Source: Psilocybe azurescens (taxonomy: Eukaryota; Basidiomycota; Agaricomycetes; Agaricales; Agrocybaceae). From it: a DNA stretch of 64,000 bases. The translations under genes were made by a program, and so were the position numbers. Under the pieces are notes generated by a model, which worked only from the letters and a program-made list of their open reading frames with translations, did no database searches and was not told where the DNA came from. Below, in pieces: positions 35,548-48,979 of the stretch (its first letter is position 1; each line of letters begins with the position of its first letter). The stretch is from assembly GCA_023853785.1 (NCBI GenBank), contig JAJIRX010000557.1:1031396-1095395 (forward strand), given 5' to 3'.

Positions 35548-36585
35548 GGCTATACCAAGTACTAGAATATTAGAATACTGTTTTATAACATAAGAAAGAC
35601 AAACTGTTCAAATGGACTTGTGCCAGTAAAATATTAATGGTGTGGGAAGAAATTAAGATTACATAATGAAATAAATTGGAACATGTTAGTCACATAATAT
35701 TTTACCACTGTGCAAAGTTGAACTTGTTTGGTTGAGTTGTTTTTAAGTTATTCAAAAACAGTCCAACTTCAAAAATCATTTGAACAGTTTTGTTCCTTAC
35801 TGTATCACTATATGTACTCTAATGAGTTTTTGTTTTTGTTTTATTTTCACAGATCTGCTAAATATTATATAGGTTTTTCTGGCTCTAAAGGAGCTCCACT
35901 GGGATGGTGGATGTGATAGTGACTTTGATTGTTAAGTTTTCAATCAAAATGTTATTTTTATATTCAAAAAAAATCCAAAAGACCTATGAGTTGTTAAAAC
36001 CTATATATGGTGGAACAGGTATTCATATAATTTAGCATCTCTTCTTATACTGAAATATATTTTATTTTAAACAGGTGCCAGATCTATATATGTAGATTGA
36101 CAGCTGTTATTAAAAAAACAAAAACAAAACTATTGGCTGAAATAGTCAAGTTATGGACACTGTGGCTAGAAGTGAAGCACAATGTAAAGCTAAAAGATAA
36201 CCACTGCTTTTTCTGCCAGTCCATTGCTCACACATCAGCCTGCTTTTATTGCTGATGTATCCAAACTTGTTGTTATACTCATATCTTCACAATTCAGACT
36301 TGTTCCTATTTCTACTTCTGCTACTTCTGTATCTAGTAGAGCTTCTCAGATCACCACCCCTGCCAATAATTCACTGATCCCTCAAATTGCAGTTTTAATG
36401 GCTGTGGAGGAAACCAAGATACCTGCAGATGGACCTGTAGCATCAACTTTAGTAAGCCTATAATTCTTTATCTTGCTTTTATATGATCTCAATCTATTCC
36501 ATATAGCCATTCAAAAGACTGGCACCACCTCAGAATACTATACCAGTAATATTTATTTTTCAATGTTTGATTCTACTTACAAATA

Positions 36586-36785
36586 TGCAGTATTTATACT
36601 ATTCTAGAGATGACTGACTAAGCAGAGAAATAGTTCTACAGTGTTCCATAATAAATAATGAAGAAGAGGACAGTAAGAACTTCTGAAATAATTAAAATAT
36701 CAAGAAAGATAAATAATAATCATGTGAGGAAAATAAAGGTAAATGAGGAAAACTCTGACATGTTCTCTTACTCAAGTATCTTTTA
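36586..36785. repeat. Dispersed repeat family, copy 1
   Basis: Similar to 37268-37545 and 41803-42010. Shared words include GACTGACTAAGCA, AATAATGAAGAAGA and TCAAGAAAGATAAA, ending in AAATGAGG(G/A)AAAC. No coding capacity. Confidence 0.5.
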
Positions 36786-37096
36786 TCTTTAACAATGGCA
36801 TCTGGTCTCAAATCTTCTCAACACAACAGGCTTATACATACATTAAATAGTCATCAATTTTTCAGCACATTTCATAAAGACATCAAGAAGGAGCTGAAGA
36901 CTCAACTTCATTAGCCCACTAAGAAGGATTTTTTGCTCAGATCTTCTCTAACATTAAAAAGTGTTTTAAACACCATAAAGAAACACAATATAGTTCAGGA
37001 AATGTTCAGAAAATTAGAAAACTTGCAAAAGATTCCAAGACTTGAGAAATATTATTACCCTCACATTGTTAGCCTCAACAATAGCATTACTGTCAG

Positions 37097-37260
37097 GGCA
37101 ATACTAAAATCAGTGTGACAAGGCCACCAACAAAGACAAGCAAGAAAGTAAGAGCAGAGAATGAAAAGAGAGCAGAAGATAGACTTTGAGGAATTGATAA
37201 TCTGAAGATTCACACCAACAATAGTGGAAATTCTAAGAGATTGAAGCTGGGGATCTACCT
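37097..37260. repeat. Repeat with partner at 38586-38745
   Basis: Both stretches share ACACTAAAATCAGT-type starts, a Lys/Arg-coding purine tract, and TTCACACCAA...GATTGAAGCTGG near the end. Same orientation, about 80% alike by eye. Nature unknown. Confidence 0.5.
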
Positions 37261-37267
37261 ACAAAAT

Positions 37268-37545
37268 ATGCAGTACTTATACTATTTTAGAGGTGACTGA
37301 CTAAGCAAAATTCCATAATGAGTAATAAGAAAGACAATGATGAATAATGAAGAAGGCAATAATGAGTAAAAATGAGTAAAAACAAGATCATGATGAGTAA
37401 TGAAGAAGAGTGATGATGGAAACTTCTGGAATGATCAAAATATCAAGAAAGATAAAAGATATAATAAATAATAAATGATAAGATAAAGATAAAAGATAAT
37501 CATAGAATGAAAATAGAAGTAAATGAGGGAAACTTACAAGCTTTC
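37268..37545. repeat. Dispersed repeat family, copy 2
   Basis: Second member of the family at 36586-36785, extended by local ATGAGTAA/AATAATGAAGAAG tandem words. Confidence 0.5.
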
Positions 37546-39487
37546 TTCCAGAGCAAGATCATAGTAATATGCACCTTGACTGGGTTGACTGCTCTAATAA
37601 TACATCCTTTTATCTGAGGTCAAGACTGTATAAATTCAGACAGATCTAGGGGCTATGGCTGATTATTAGAAGTGAGGCCAATTGTAAGCATGTTACTGAC
37701 ATCAAGGAGAAGATAATGTGATGCAAGGAATAAAATAATAATCTAGAACCAACTATTCAAAAGTGTGATTCAGAGAACCAAACAGCTTCGGAAAATGAAT
37801 ATATGAGTAGATGATTTTCTTCTAAGATCACTGTGACTGATTAACTGTAAATTTTCTAGGAAGAACTGAGGACAAAATATATGGGAAGTGCTTGCTACAT
37901 CTATTATTTTTGCATTGACATTCCTTTATAAAAAAGCTCATCATCTTTTTTGGCCTCAATTTTTTGTTGTGTTCTAAAATCAAGTGCAACAATGATGACA
38001 AAAGTGTGAATGACAGTCAGATCCAAGTATTGACCCACTGCTAGATAGTTCTTTAAGAACAACCAGATTGGCTCTTTATAATCTGCTTTGCTCTATGTAA
38101 GAGACAGCTTAGGCTATTTCTTGTCAGTTAGGCAGATGAATTGGCAGCAGATGGCTTCAATAACATATCACAATCTGAGGTATAATTTTTTCATTTCTCT
38201 GGACATTGTTTTTGGCTAACCACATTGACATCAGAGATGCCGTGATTTTCTCCATAGTTTGACCTTCTTGGCTCAAGGAGATCCCAAACATCTAGAATGA
38301 GACACCACGATAAAAATTATAAAGCCCAGATACCACCACCACCACCACTATATCTGTCTGACTTTATTGAGGATAACTTTATTTATTCTTATCAATACAA
38401 ATTTAAATGGACCTCTTGCAGCATCCAAATAGACCTTTGGGCTGTATCTATATTATTATTTTTATCATCTTGTGACAGAGTGTGGTATTTTTTAGTGGAA
38501 CTACTCAGCAATGCAAGTATCTTTGCCATGTTTGGTAGAGTTGCCATGATTGGGAGAGCTGTAAAGCTTCTCAGCCCACTCTGTCAAGAAAACACTAAAA
38601 TCAGTATGGCAAAGCCACTAACAAAAACAAGCAAAAGAGTAAAAGCAAAAGATGAGGAAAGAGCAGAGATCAGACTTATGTATATTTAATAATGTGAAGG
38701 TTCACACCAATGATAGTGAAATTCCTAAGATATTGAAGCTGGTGTGATGATGGTTAGTAGTTCAAGATATGAGACTGAGTCTCATGACAGCAGCCAACTC
38801 TGTTAGTCACCTAGATGGGTTTTCAGAATTAAATATTTCTGCAGTAGTTGTACAGCTAGACAGTATAGCAATACAACTATATTTTAATATGAGTGAACAA
38901 GATGAGGATGTATGTAATAAACAACTAATCAATTAGTTGTTGAGCTATGGACACTGTTTCTTCACACAGGAAGATTGTCAAACTAGATGGTAATTTTCAC
39001 TGGGGAGTCTGGAGCTACTTTTCTATGGTTTATATACATTTTCTACTACTGTGTGCTATTGTTTATTTTATTTCTTTCTATGTTATTTTTCTTAGATTGA
39101 TGAAGGACAGGCGCTTAAGTATATTCCATGTACTTAATGATACTCTGCCTTGTTTCACTGATACTTTGGCATTCCTTGTTTTAGTAATATTGTTTTGCTG
39201 GATTGTCTTGCTTATTCATGGTTCTGGGCATGGCTGTGCTTGGATTGACAGAATCTGGTTTCAGAATGTCATTCTACTCCACAACACCCAGGAAGTACAA
39301 AAAAATCGACTTCCAAGTCAATTCCTGGTAAGTTTACACTGCCATGTCTGAGTTTGCACATTCCAGTGATAGTTTCATTGGTACCATCTCTGCCTCTTCT
39401 GTGTTTTTCCTCAACATTTCCCTTCATCAGTATCACACCATCACTTTTGTCATTATCCAGCGATGGCATCAACTGTGCTGGACTATG

Positions 39488-40030
39488 TAGTGTGTAATTT
39501 GATATAGAAACCAAAAATCAAAACACAAACCAGAGAGAAATGATCTAGACTAGATAAGATGACTCTCTCCTGTTGAGTTAAAGTGAGGGCTGGCTTGGCC
39601 ACTAGGTTATGAAGGTGTATATGGCCTGAGGAGTGCAGGGACATCTGAAGGAAAAGAAATAGATGAGGGGGGTATAAAATGCCCTCAAGTGTTTACTGGG
39701 AGTAAGATACCTGACTTGATTAGGGTAGAATGGTGTGAATAAAAAGGATTGACAGTGGAAGGGAAGCATGTCTAGATAAATTGGAAGGATAGGTATGGGG
39801 GTAGGAGTGAGGATGTAGTCTTGATTCTAAATTGTTTCACCCAAGTCTGCAGCTTCTACAAAGCCAGAAGTAGGGCCTGGTGAATGAGAGGTGACTAGGG
39901 CAATCAAAGGTGATGATCTAAGCAATATTCTTAAACCACAAAGTTGAACAGAGCAGTGAGGTAGATGAAGGATAACTAGAGCAATAGATGAAGATGACAA
40001 CAAGACCAAGGTTGCTGAATAAAATATTCC
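39488..40030 (+). repeat. Inverted-pair repeat, copy 1 (LTR-like)
   Basis: Matches the reverse complement of 45155-45715. Shared words include GAGGGCTGGCTTGGCCACTA and GACTTGATTAGGGTAGAA, and a TATAAAATGCCCT promoter-like element at about 39674. Starts GTAGTGTGTAATTTGATAT. It may be an LTR or a subterminal promoter region; the 3' border is cut by the next repeat. Confidence 0.6.
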
Positions 40031-41790
40031 AGTGAGATACTTGCTGTGGAGTGTGCTTGCAGCTTAACACTTCAATCAAATTTTAAAATGACTAGTTCAT
40101 CACTGGGAAGGTAAGCTTGTGCTTTTAATAATTGTACTACACAACAATCTTCAAACAGAGTGTGAATACAAGGATTAGATCACAAGGATTTCAGAATAAT
40201 ATGTTTGTTTTTATGATTTCTCAGTGGGTGCTGAGACTTTTACAAATCTCTACTCTAACACAATACTGTTTCCAGACCTTCTTAGGATCACTATCAGCGG
40301 GTACATGCTTCAAGCTGAAGTGTGGGATTAAAAATTCTGCAGAATCTCTTCTCTAACACAGTACTGTTTCCAGACCTTCTTGGAGTCACTATCAGCAGGT
40401 ACATGCTTTGAGCTAAGTAAATTGGTGGCCTTCTTGACCTAATAAAACACAATTTGACTCTCTTGTTCTACCAGCTAAAGACCTTCCTGGCCTTGAAAAT
40501 ACAAAACAAGAGGGAGCTAGGTTGTGAAGCTAGGTTGTGTGCCCCATATCTCAGTTGGCCTCTTGTCAGATATAAAGTCAATGTTTTAGACTTGGTTGGG
40601 TGAGGTGAACTCTTCAAGTATTTCTAGCTTTCAAATATGCAAAGCACTACTTTCAAATTCAAAGGTGAACAATAGATTGCTATTGCTTGATGAGCAATTA
40701 ATGTCCTTGAAGTTCTTAATACTTTTAGAAAATGCAGACACAGAATAAATCTGAACTTTATATTCTTGGGGTAAAAATTACTTGCTTCATATCTATGTAG
40801 ATACATTTAATTTATAGATACAGGTACATACAACTTTGGCAAATAATTTAGTAAATTGAATCACTATTACAAACCCCAAGCTACATGTTTCTCAAACCAT
40901 AAGCCATTCTACAACCAATCAGATTGCTAATAAATAATCTATGTGGTTATTCCATGCCCAGCTAGTACTTGGTACTCTTCAGCTGTTATTCTCTTAGGCA
41001 TACAGACTGCAATGTTTGATAGTAAAATGCTTTCAGCATTTGTCTAGGAACCCAGCTGACAATGGGTTTGTCTGGTTATGCTGTGTTATTCAATTTGTTC
41101 ATCAGCTCAGCGCATGTTAAACTCTTATTATGAGTCAACCCTACATTGAGCTGTGCATTATTCCATTTCTCCTATTGGTTGAGAATACTCTTCATATTCA
41201 TATACTCTGATCCACTCAGCTAAACACACATGCATTGTTCATTATTGCTTCTGGAATATGAAGACTTACTTGACAGTCCTTGTTTTCCTTTATGTTTTGG
41301 GACAGCTAAAGCTACCCTTGCCCAATACTGCAATTGGACTCATTTAATGAGGGCCAAGCTGGTTTGTTCTGACAGTCTGTGATGCATGAGGACCTGTATT
41401 GCACTCCACAAGACCTCTAGAGTACTTCAGTGCTAAGTCTTTAATTGTATCACATGTGGTTAGTGTGTGCTAATTTTAGAACATGCAACCAACTGCACTG
41501 TGTCTTGACCTCAGCTAACACCTTTCTCTTCCTCCATTGTTCTTCAGTCAACATGTAGTTGCATCTTTTACAGGTAGTATATTGTTGTTTACAATAGCTA
41601 GCCCAATTGCCCAGTATTTAGACATAATTATGCCATTCATACTGCTTAGCTGTGAGCCAATGCTGCTTATTTCATAATTTCCCTCATCCTTTGTGAATGT
41701 ATCACTGCTCATTTATATACATCTGGATGCCAAAAATTTCAGCTACTCTTCATTTTGCATCCTTTTACACAGCTAGCCATGCAATGGTCT
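40020..41790. repeat. 1.77 kb direct repeat, copy 1
   Basis: Corresponds to 46560-48365 over its whole length in the same orientation, with about 75-80% identity by eye. First shared words: GCAGCTTAACACTTCAATCAAA. Last: TTTTACACAGC. Within it a ~107 bp unit (ACTGTTTCCAGACCTTCTT...) is repeated twice in tandem near 40265-40420. No coding capacity. Confidence 0.65.
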
Positions 41791-41802
41791 CTTCACCAAG
41801 CA

Positions 41803-42010
41803 GAAAATAGTTCTAGAGAGCTCTATGTAATATCACTGTTATTCTACAGTGTTTCATAATGTTCCATAATGAATAATGAAGAAGAATGATGATGGAAACT
41901 TCTGGAATAATTAAGATATGATGAAGAGATAAAAAATAAAATAAAAAATAAGTGATAATTATGTGAATAATAAAAGAAAAATAAGGATAAATGAGGGAAA
42001 CTCTTACAAA
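41803..42010. repeat. Dispersed repeat family, copy 3
   Basis: Third member of the family at 36586 and 37268; it directly follows the 1.77 kb repeat copy. Confidence 0.5.
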
Positions 42011-42483
42011 CTTGAACTCATTGATAAAAAAAAAAGGTTTAACTTTTTCAAGTGTGGGATAGATCATCCTGATCATTGTGTCTTTATCATTCCCAGTACT
42101 TTGTTCAAGACATTCCCTTTTAGTGTTAAACAGCTTATATTCATTTCCACTGTAGAAATATCCAAAAGCAAATGAAGACTCCTTGGACTTTATATTCATT
42201 TATGACTGTTGTAGACTGCTGCCACCTTGCCTTATAAAGACAAGATAAAAGAAGCATGTCATAAATAAATTAAGATCATGGACAGCACAATGAATAGCCA
42301 GTTCTTCTTCACAGGCACTTATATCGGGTCTCAAAATCAGAAGCTCACAGCTCATGAAGGAATGTGTTCTTTATTAACAAAGTATCAGATAATGTACAAC
42401 TTTAGAGTAATGTGAAACTCCCATTCTGTCTCAGCATGGAATACAGCAAACAAATAGCAATGACGTAGAAGACTATTAGGCAA

Positions 42484-42690
42484 TGAACCAGACCTACCAA
42501 GACAGCAAAATACAACTGCTGCACCTGCCTATGACAAATTCAACCTCAATTTGGCACTTCCGCACCCGCCTGAAGACAAAATACAGTATGAAGTGCCTAT
42601 CTAACAAAGCTAATCGTTCTACCGATGACCGTGATGAGCACCTGACCAGCGGACAGCAGAGGCTTGGAAAGGGCCAAGCAAGTAAAATTT
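42484..42690 (+). pseudogene. Possible gene fragment in a CpG-retaining patch
   Basis: The frame reads PDLPRQQNTTAAPAYDKFNL and NLALPHPPEDKIQYEVP, then after a one-base shift SNKANRSTDDRDEHLTSG, QQRLGKGQAS. The text is protein-like and, unlike its surroundings, keeps several CG. I cannot name it. It could be part of a retroelement or a host gene fragment. Confidence 0.3.
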
Positions 42691-45154
42691 AATGTAGCAA
42701 AATGAACTACCCTCATGCTCATATCTAATTCATTCTGCAAGTTACCCAAACCATACAACAATACAAGACCATGGAATATCTACTTCGATCGCTAAAACTC
42801 CTCCACCATCTTTCTGCTCATATTGTGTGTATCTTTAAAATCACAAAACAATCCTCTGAAATCACTCATTTCGTTGTTGTCATCTGTTCTGCTTATCTTT
42901 TGCCCACACTATTGTTACAAATCAGGCTTTGCTCACATCGCCGTCTTGGGATATACCTGCAGTCTTCTAACACTCTCAAGACCCCCATTTTTATTGGAAC
43001 TTTACTGGCAAAACAAACTCTGATTGTGTTGGTTATTCAACACAGTCTAAACAAAAGGGATCAGTCCACACCGGACACTTTAGATCTTCTTCAGTAAAAA
43101 TAAAAGAAACCTGGTATAGAAATTTCTTTTATCCAAAAACTTGCTTTTAAAATTTGGCCTCCTTAGTGCCAAGTTTCAACTAGAAAAGTGTCACTCAGCT
43201 TATTTTTATATCAGGTACCCAAAGTATATACCTTCAATTTCAATACTGTTGAATCGAGCATTATGATAAATGTTCTAGCATAGCCCTGGACTTTGAAAAT
43301 CTCTGATTTCAAGGGCTCTGAAAGTAGACAGCCTCAGAATGTTTTTCTCAATATTTCAAAGTTTGCCATTAGCAACTAGCAGAGTCAATTGCATAAACAA
43401 ATATTTAACTGCAAACGACTTTGTAGAAACTGGGTTACATGTTAAGGGCCTGTTCAGTAATATGAACAGTGTTCATCATATCATCACATTGCCTTAAATA
43501 ATATCTCACATATTTGATTGAAAATGTCTAGACCTGCTATCCAGTCATGCTTGCAAGCTCTAGTCACATATCATCACACACAAGCACATGATTAGGCAGG
43601 AGCAAGCTTGTGAGCAGACTGAGCTGACTCAGGACCTTTTTGGTGATAGCTGTTTTCCCTGCCATTTCATACCTCATCACTTAGTCAAAAAAGCAGCCAC
43701 AACTCCAAAAAAGTGCTCAAATAGGGTATACATAAAGTAGTTTTTTTGCATTTAAACCTGAATGGTATGGGTTAAAAATTTTTTTTTTTGAAATCTTGAA
43801 CATGGGCCTGTCAACAATGACACATTTTTGAAAAAAAGTTGTATATCCTAATTGATTTAAAATCAAAAAAAATAGCCAATTATTGTATACTCAAATTTCA
43901 AAATTTTTTGGACTTGAGACACATTTTCACCAAGTACAGGTGTATGAATTTGGCAGGCTCTGCCAAAAGTGCCCAAGACAGCCCAGCTGGCTACGTGAGT
44001 TATTGAGTTCACTCTCACAAACCACATTGTCATACACCAATTTTGATTGGATATGAGATTTATCTATAAGCTTAGAGCGTCTGTCTCGACTCTCCATTGC
44101 ATGCAGAAGCCAGGGTTATTATTTCGCATTTTTATCTGAAGCACATCCCTCAATATTCAACGTTGAAGCCCATTCACAGTCCACTTCAAGCTCCATTCTA
44201 ACTTTCAATCTCCACTTCAACCCTTTGATCAGTTACATTCCCTATCAATGATTCAATCGTCTATCTATTTTGAACCTCAAGGCTATGCGCAGATTATTCT
44301 TGGACATCATTCCTATCCATCCTAGTACGCACAGCACTGCACAGCATCATATATCACCATCGTCATCAGCATTTGATCATCTACAACTATTTAGTCCTTA
44401 ACTGGATTCCACATATGCAGCAAATCTTTGTCTCACTCAGCAGTCTTGGTAATGGATGACTGAGCTGTGCCATGAATAGACTGGTTCTATTCATTAGCAT
44501 GGTACTTGTTCGCTATTTTGGCTCCTTTTCTATTGTCTGACACTTTCATATGATTGATCCTTCCTTCCTTTTGTCATTCTTGCTTATTGTACTTACTCAG
44601 CTTCACTTCTTTCTTACTCATCTCACTTTGCTTTTCATAATCCTGCTTATACTTCTTACTCATCCTATGTTACTTACTTACTCATCCTTCTATTTTTCAC
44701 TCCTAAACTCCATCAGCCTTCAATCTATTGTATGTAGTTGACAGATGGGACTACTGGGTGTCGTTCTAAAGAATGATTAGTATAGTTTGGATGCTTGATC
44801 TCTTTTAAATATTTTTCTATGTTCTCTGGTATATAAACCATGTATTAGTATCGCTTGGAATACAAGGAAGTTACAAGCCCCAACTTTCTTCACAGCAAAG
44901 ATTTCAAGTTATCAAGTACTCAGTCCAGCACTCCAAGCACACATTCAATCAATCTCTATCAATATTCAGCACAAAATTCAACAATCACTCCAGTTATTCA
45001 AGACGTTCATCAGAGGGTAGACCAGCCTATCCAACCACCCACGCTCTCACATCCCAGGGCAATTTGTCCAGTTCATTTTGATCCTATCATCCTCCAGACC
45101 CTTTATTCTTCCTCTACATCAAGATCCTCAACTCCCCATCACTTCTATTGCTCC

Positions 45155-45715
45155 AGAATATTTTTATTCTGCAATCTTGGTCTTGTTGTCATCTTCATCC
45201 ATCGCCCTAGTCATCCCTCATTCACTTCACCACTCTGTTTGATTTTTTTGGTTCAAGAACATTGCACAATCCTTCATCATCTATCACTCCAGGCCGCTCA
45301 AGTCATTACTCTATCAGCAGGCTTTACTTCTAGCTTTGCAGACACTGTAGACTTGATTAAAGCACACTAGGATCAAGACTACATTCTCACTCCTGCCCCG
45401 TATCAATCCCTGCAAATTATCTAGTCATTTGGCCCCTCCACAGTCATCACTCCTTATTCACACTGTTCTACCCTAATCAAGTCGGGTTGCTTCCTCCCAG
45501 TAAATACTCAAGGGCATTTTATATTCCCTCATCCATTCCTCCTTTTCATATGTCCCTGCCCTCCTCAGACCACATATATCTTCAGAACCTAGTGGCCAAG
45601 CCAGCCCTCACATTAACTCAACAGGGAGAGAGTTGTCTTATCTAGTCTAGACCATTCCTCTCTGGTTTGTGTTTTGGTTTTCGATTTATATATCAAATCA
45701 CACACTACGTAGTTC
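45155..45715 (-). repeat. Inverted-pair repeat, copy 2 (LTR-like)
   Basis: Reverse-complement partner of 39488-40030. The two are 5.1 kb apart and face each other. Confidence 0.6.
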
Positions 45716-45812
45716 AACGTGCACTTTAGTGACAGCACATGTCACAAAGCTGGATGGGGACGAGTCTAGAAAATATCAATCTGTTACTCTGTGTGACTTC
45801 AGTCATGTGATA

Positions 45813-46047
45813 CTGTACCATTTCATTCAATTTGGCAGGCACCATGACCCATGACACATCTGACGAACTTTTAGTTTCAGCAAATTACTATATATGACAG
45901 TAAAATGATGTTAAAAGTGCCAAAGGCGCCAAAAATAGTGAAAACTGGTCAAAATACATGACTTTTACCATGACATCTGCTCATTTTCGAGGGGCGCTTT
46001 GAAGGGCACCGTGATGTGTGACTGCCAAATTGAAGGAAATGGTACAG
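45813..46047. mobile_element. 235 bp mariner-type MITE
   Basis: Flanked by TA at 45811-45812 and 46048-46049. Inverted ends of about 28 bp: CTGTACCATTTC...TTGGCAG and its complement. Keeps CG dinucleotides, unlike its surroundings, so it is a young insertion. Confidence 0.7.
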
Positions 46048-46125
46048 TATTCCCAATGTGTTCAGCATGTTCATAGTTCTGCCCTATTCTTTTTCTCCCA
46101 TCTCAACTGGTAGGCTGTCAGCCAA

Positions 46126-46347
46126 ATGCCTTCTAGAAGTGATTCTGGGGCCACTAAAGAATGTGCTCAATGGACAGTTGAGAATGCGATGGCTCTGCTT
46201 GATTTCTTTAATATTGCAAAAGCTGAAGTTGGTAATGGGTTCAATTTCAAAAGACAACATAAAATAAAGCTGAATTGTAGTATAGCTGTTTCCAGTACCA
46301 TTGACCTATGTAAAGGGCTACAGCAAGAGCAATTGCCTGAAATATAG
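46126..46347 (+). pseudogene. Possible Myb/SANT-like DNA-binding remnant
   Basis: The open frame begins with KECAQWTVENAMALLDFFN and AKAEVGNGFNFKRQH. This resembles the first half of Myb/SANT-like domains found in fungal transposon proteins (Trp, an acidic helix, then GNGFNFK). The rest is not recognisable. Confidence 0.35.
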
Positions 46348-46559
46348 ACATGACTGCAATAAGAACTATTTTTTACTGACATGCAGTACCTATACAAGGA
46401 TGGACTTGAGAGACAGGCATTTTCATGAAAGTTCTGCCAGTATCTGCAACACATCCAAGTTGCCAGCTGTCACCTGTCACACCAGGTAACATTGCCATAG
46501 ATTGCCAGTCTCAAAATCCACAAGATACTATTTAAGGAAATGCCATAGTGCAATAAACA

Positions 46560-48365
46560 CTAGGTGTTCATGTTACTGATGAGGTGCTTGCTGCTGAGTG
46601 TGCTTACAGCTTAACACTTCAATCAAAATTTAAAATGACTAGTTTGTCACTGGGAAGGGAAGCTTGCACTTTTAATAATCATACTATACAAATTCTTCAA
46701 AAATGAAGCAAATACAAGTTTTAGCTTGCAAGGGTTTTGAAGTAATATATGTGTTTTTATGATTTCTCAGTGGGTGCTGAGACATTTGCAAATCTCTACT
46801 CTAGTGCCATACCATTTCCAGACCTTCTTAGGATCACTATCAGTGGGTACATGCTTCAAACTGAAGTGTGGGATTTGAAATTCTACAGAATCTCTTCTCT
46901 AACACAGTACTATTTCCAGACCTTCTTAGAGTCACTATCAGCAGGTACACACTTTGAGCTAAATAATTTGGCAGTCCTCTTGATCTAATAAAACATGATT
47001 TGACTTTTTTGGTCCACCAGCTGAAGACCTTCTTGGCCTTGAAAATATGAAAAGAGAGAGAGCTAGGTTGTGAATCTAGCTTACATGCTCTATATCTTGG
47101 TTGGCCTCTTACCAGATATAAAGTCAATGTTTAGACTTGAGATTTGTGAAATGAACTCTTCAAGTATTTCTAGCTTTTAAATGTGCAAAGCACTACTTTC
47201 AAATTCAAAGGTGAACAATAAATTGCTATTGCTTGACAAGCAATCAACATTCTTGAAGCTCTTGATACTTTTCAGAAAATGCAGACACAGAGTAAAATCT
47301 GAACTGTATGTTCTTGAGGTAAGAATTGCTTATTCAACATTTATGTAGATACATTTAATTTATAGCTATAGATACATACAATATTAGAGAATAATTTAAC
47401 AAGTTGAATCACTATTATAAACCCCCAAGCTGTATGTTTTGCAAACTATAAGCCTTTCTACAACCAATCAGATCTCTAATAGATAATCCATGCAGTCATT
47501 GCATACTCAGCTAGTGCTTTGTGTGCTTACTTAGCACTTGGTGTGCTTCAGCTGTTATTCTCTTGAACTGCAATGTCAACAGTAAAATGTTTTTAATATT
47601 CACCTAGGAGCCCAGCTGACAATGGGTTTGTCTGATTATACCATATTATTCAATTTGTTCATCAGCCCAGCATATGTCAAACTCTTATTATGAGTCAACC
47701 CCATATCAAACTGTGTATTATTCCATTTATCCTATTGATTGACAATACTCTTCATATTCATATATTCTGATCTGCTCAGCTAGACATGTATGCACCATGG
47801 AATTACACTTGTTATTGCCTCTAGAATATGAAGACTTGCTTAGTGTAGTCCTTGTTTTCTTCATGTTTTGGAACAGCTAAAGCTGCCATTGCTCAATGCT
47901 GCAATTAGACTCATTCAATGAGGGCCAAGCTGGTTCTTTCTGACAATCTGTGGTGCATGAGGACTTGTATTGTACTCTGGAAAACCTATAGAGTACTTCA
48001 GCCTAAGTCTTTAATTGTATTACATATAGTTAGTGCATGCTAATTGTAAAATATGTGACTGACTGCACTGTGTCTTGATTTCAGCTAACACCTCTCACTT
48101 CCTCCGTTGTTCTTCAGTCAATGTGTAGTTACATTTTTTACAGATAGTATTTTGTTATTTACAATAGTTAGCCCAACTGCCCAGTATTTAGATATTAATA
48201 AATATGCCATTCATACTGTTTAGCTGCAAGCCAATATTGTGTACTTCATAGTTTCCCCCATCTTTCATGAACATATTACAGCTCACTTATATATATCTGG
48301 ATGCCAAAAATTCAGCTACTCTCTGTTATTTATTCTTTTACACAGCCAGCTGTGCAACAGTCTCT
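46560..48365. repeat. 1.77 kb direct repeat, copy 2
   Basis: Partner of 40020-41790. Its last ~200 bp are duplicated again at 48366-48558, and Tc1-type copy 2 is inserted in that duplicate: the text resumes after the element at 51103 (CATCTGGATGCC...). Confidence 0.65.
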
Positions 48366-48979
48366 TCAATGCAACTGACTGCACTGTGTTTTGACTTCAG
48401 CTAACACCTCTGACTTCCTCTGTTATTCTTCAGTCTAGCCCAACCACCCAGTATTTAGACATTAATAAATATGCCATTCATACTGCTTAGCTGTGAGCCA
48501 ATATTGTGTACTTTGTAGTTTCTCTCATCCTTTGTGAACATATTACAGCTCACTTATACAGTGAGGGACAAAACCATTCAAATGATGTTTGAAGTTGGAC
48601 TGTTTCTTGAACAACTCAAGAACAACTCAACCAAACAAGTTTAAACTTTGCACAGTGGTAAAGTATTATATAACCAACATGTTCTAATTTTTTTCATAAT
48701 ATAATCTTAATTTCTTCCCATACTATTAATATTTTACTGGCACAAATCCATTTGAACAGTTTTATATACCAAACATGTGACTTTGTTTAATTAAATCAAA
48801 TAAGTACAAATAAAATTATATAACTTATTCAAAATGTGTATATATACCCTGTGTCCAAATTTATGCTACTCCCACATTAAATCCTCACTCAACACTCCTA
48901 TGATCACCCACTCCTACTTAATGCAAACATATTCTTAAACTGCTTGACAAAGGCCAGTCAAGTCATGCTATCTCCACCA

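Larger units (their letters stand above)
33735..35802. mobile_element. Tc1-type transposon, copy 1 (with nested LTR)
   Basis: Flanked by TA at 33733-33734 and 35803-35804. The inverted ends start CAGTGAGGGACAAAACTG (left) and CAGTAAGGAACAAAACTG (right, inverted), and the TIRs are about 215 bp long. Without the nested solo LTR and its duplicated target the element is about 1.6 kb, a normal Tc1 length. It encodes a broken transposase. CpG-poor, so an old insertion. Confidence 0.85.
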
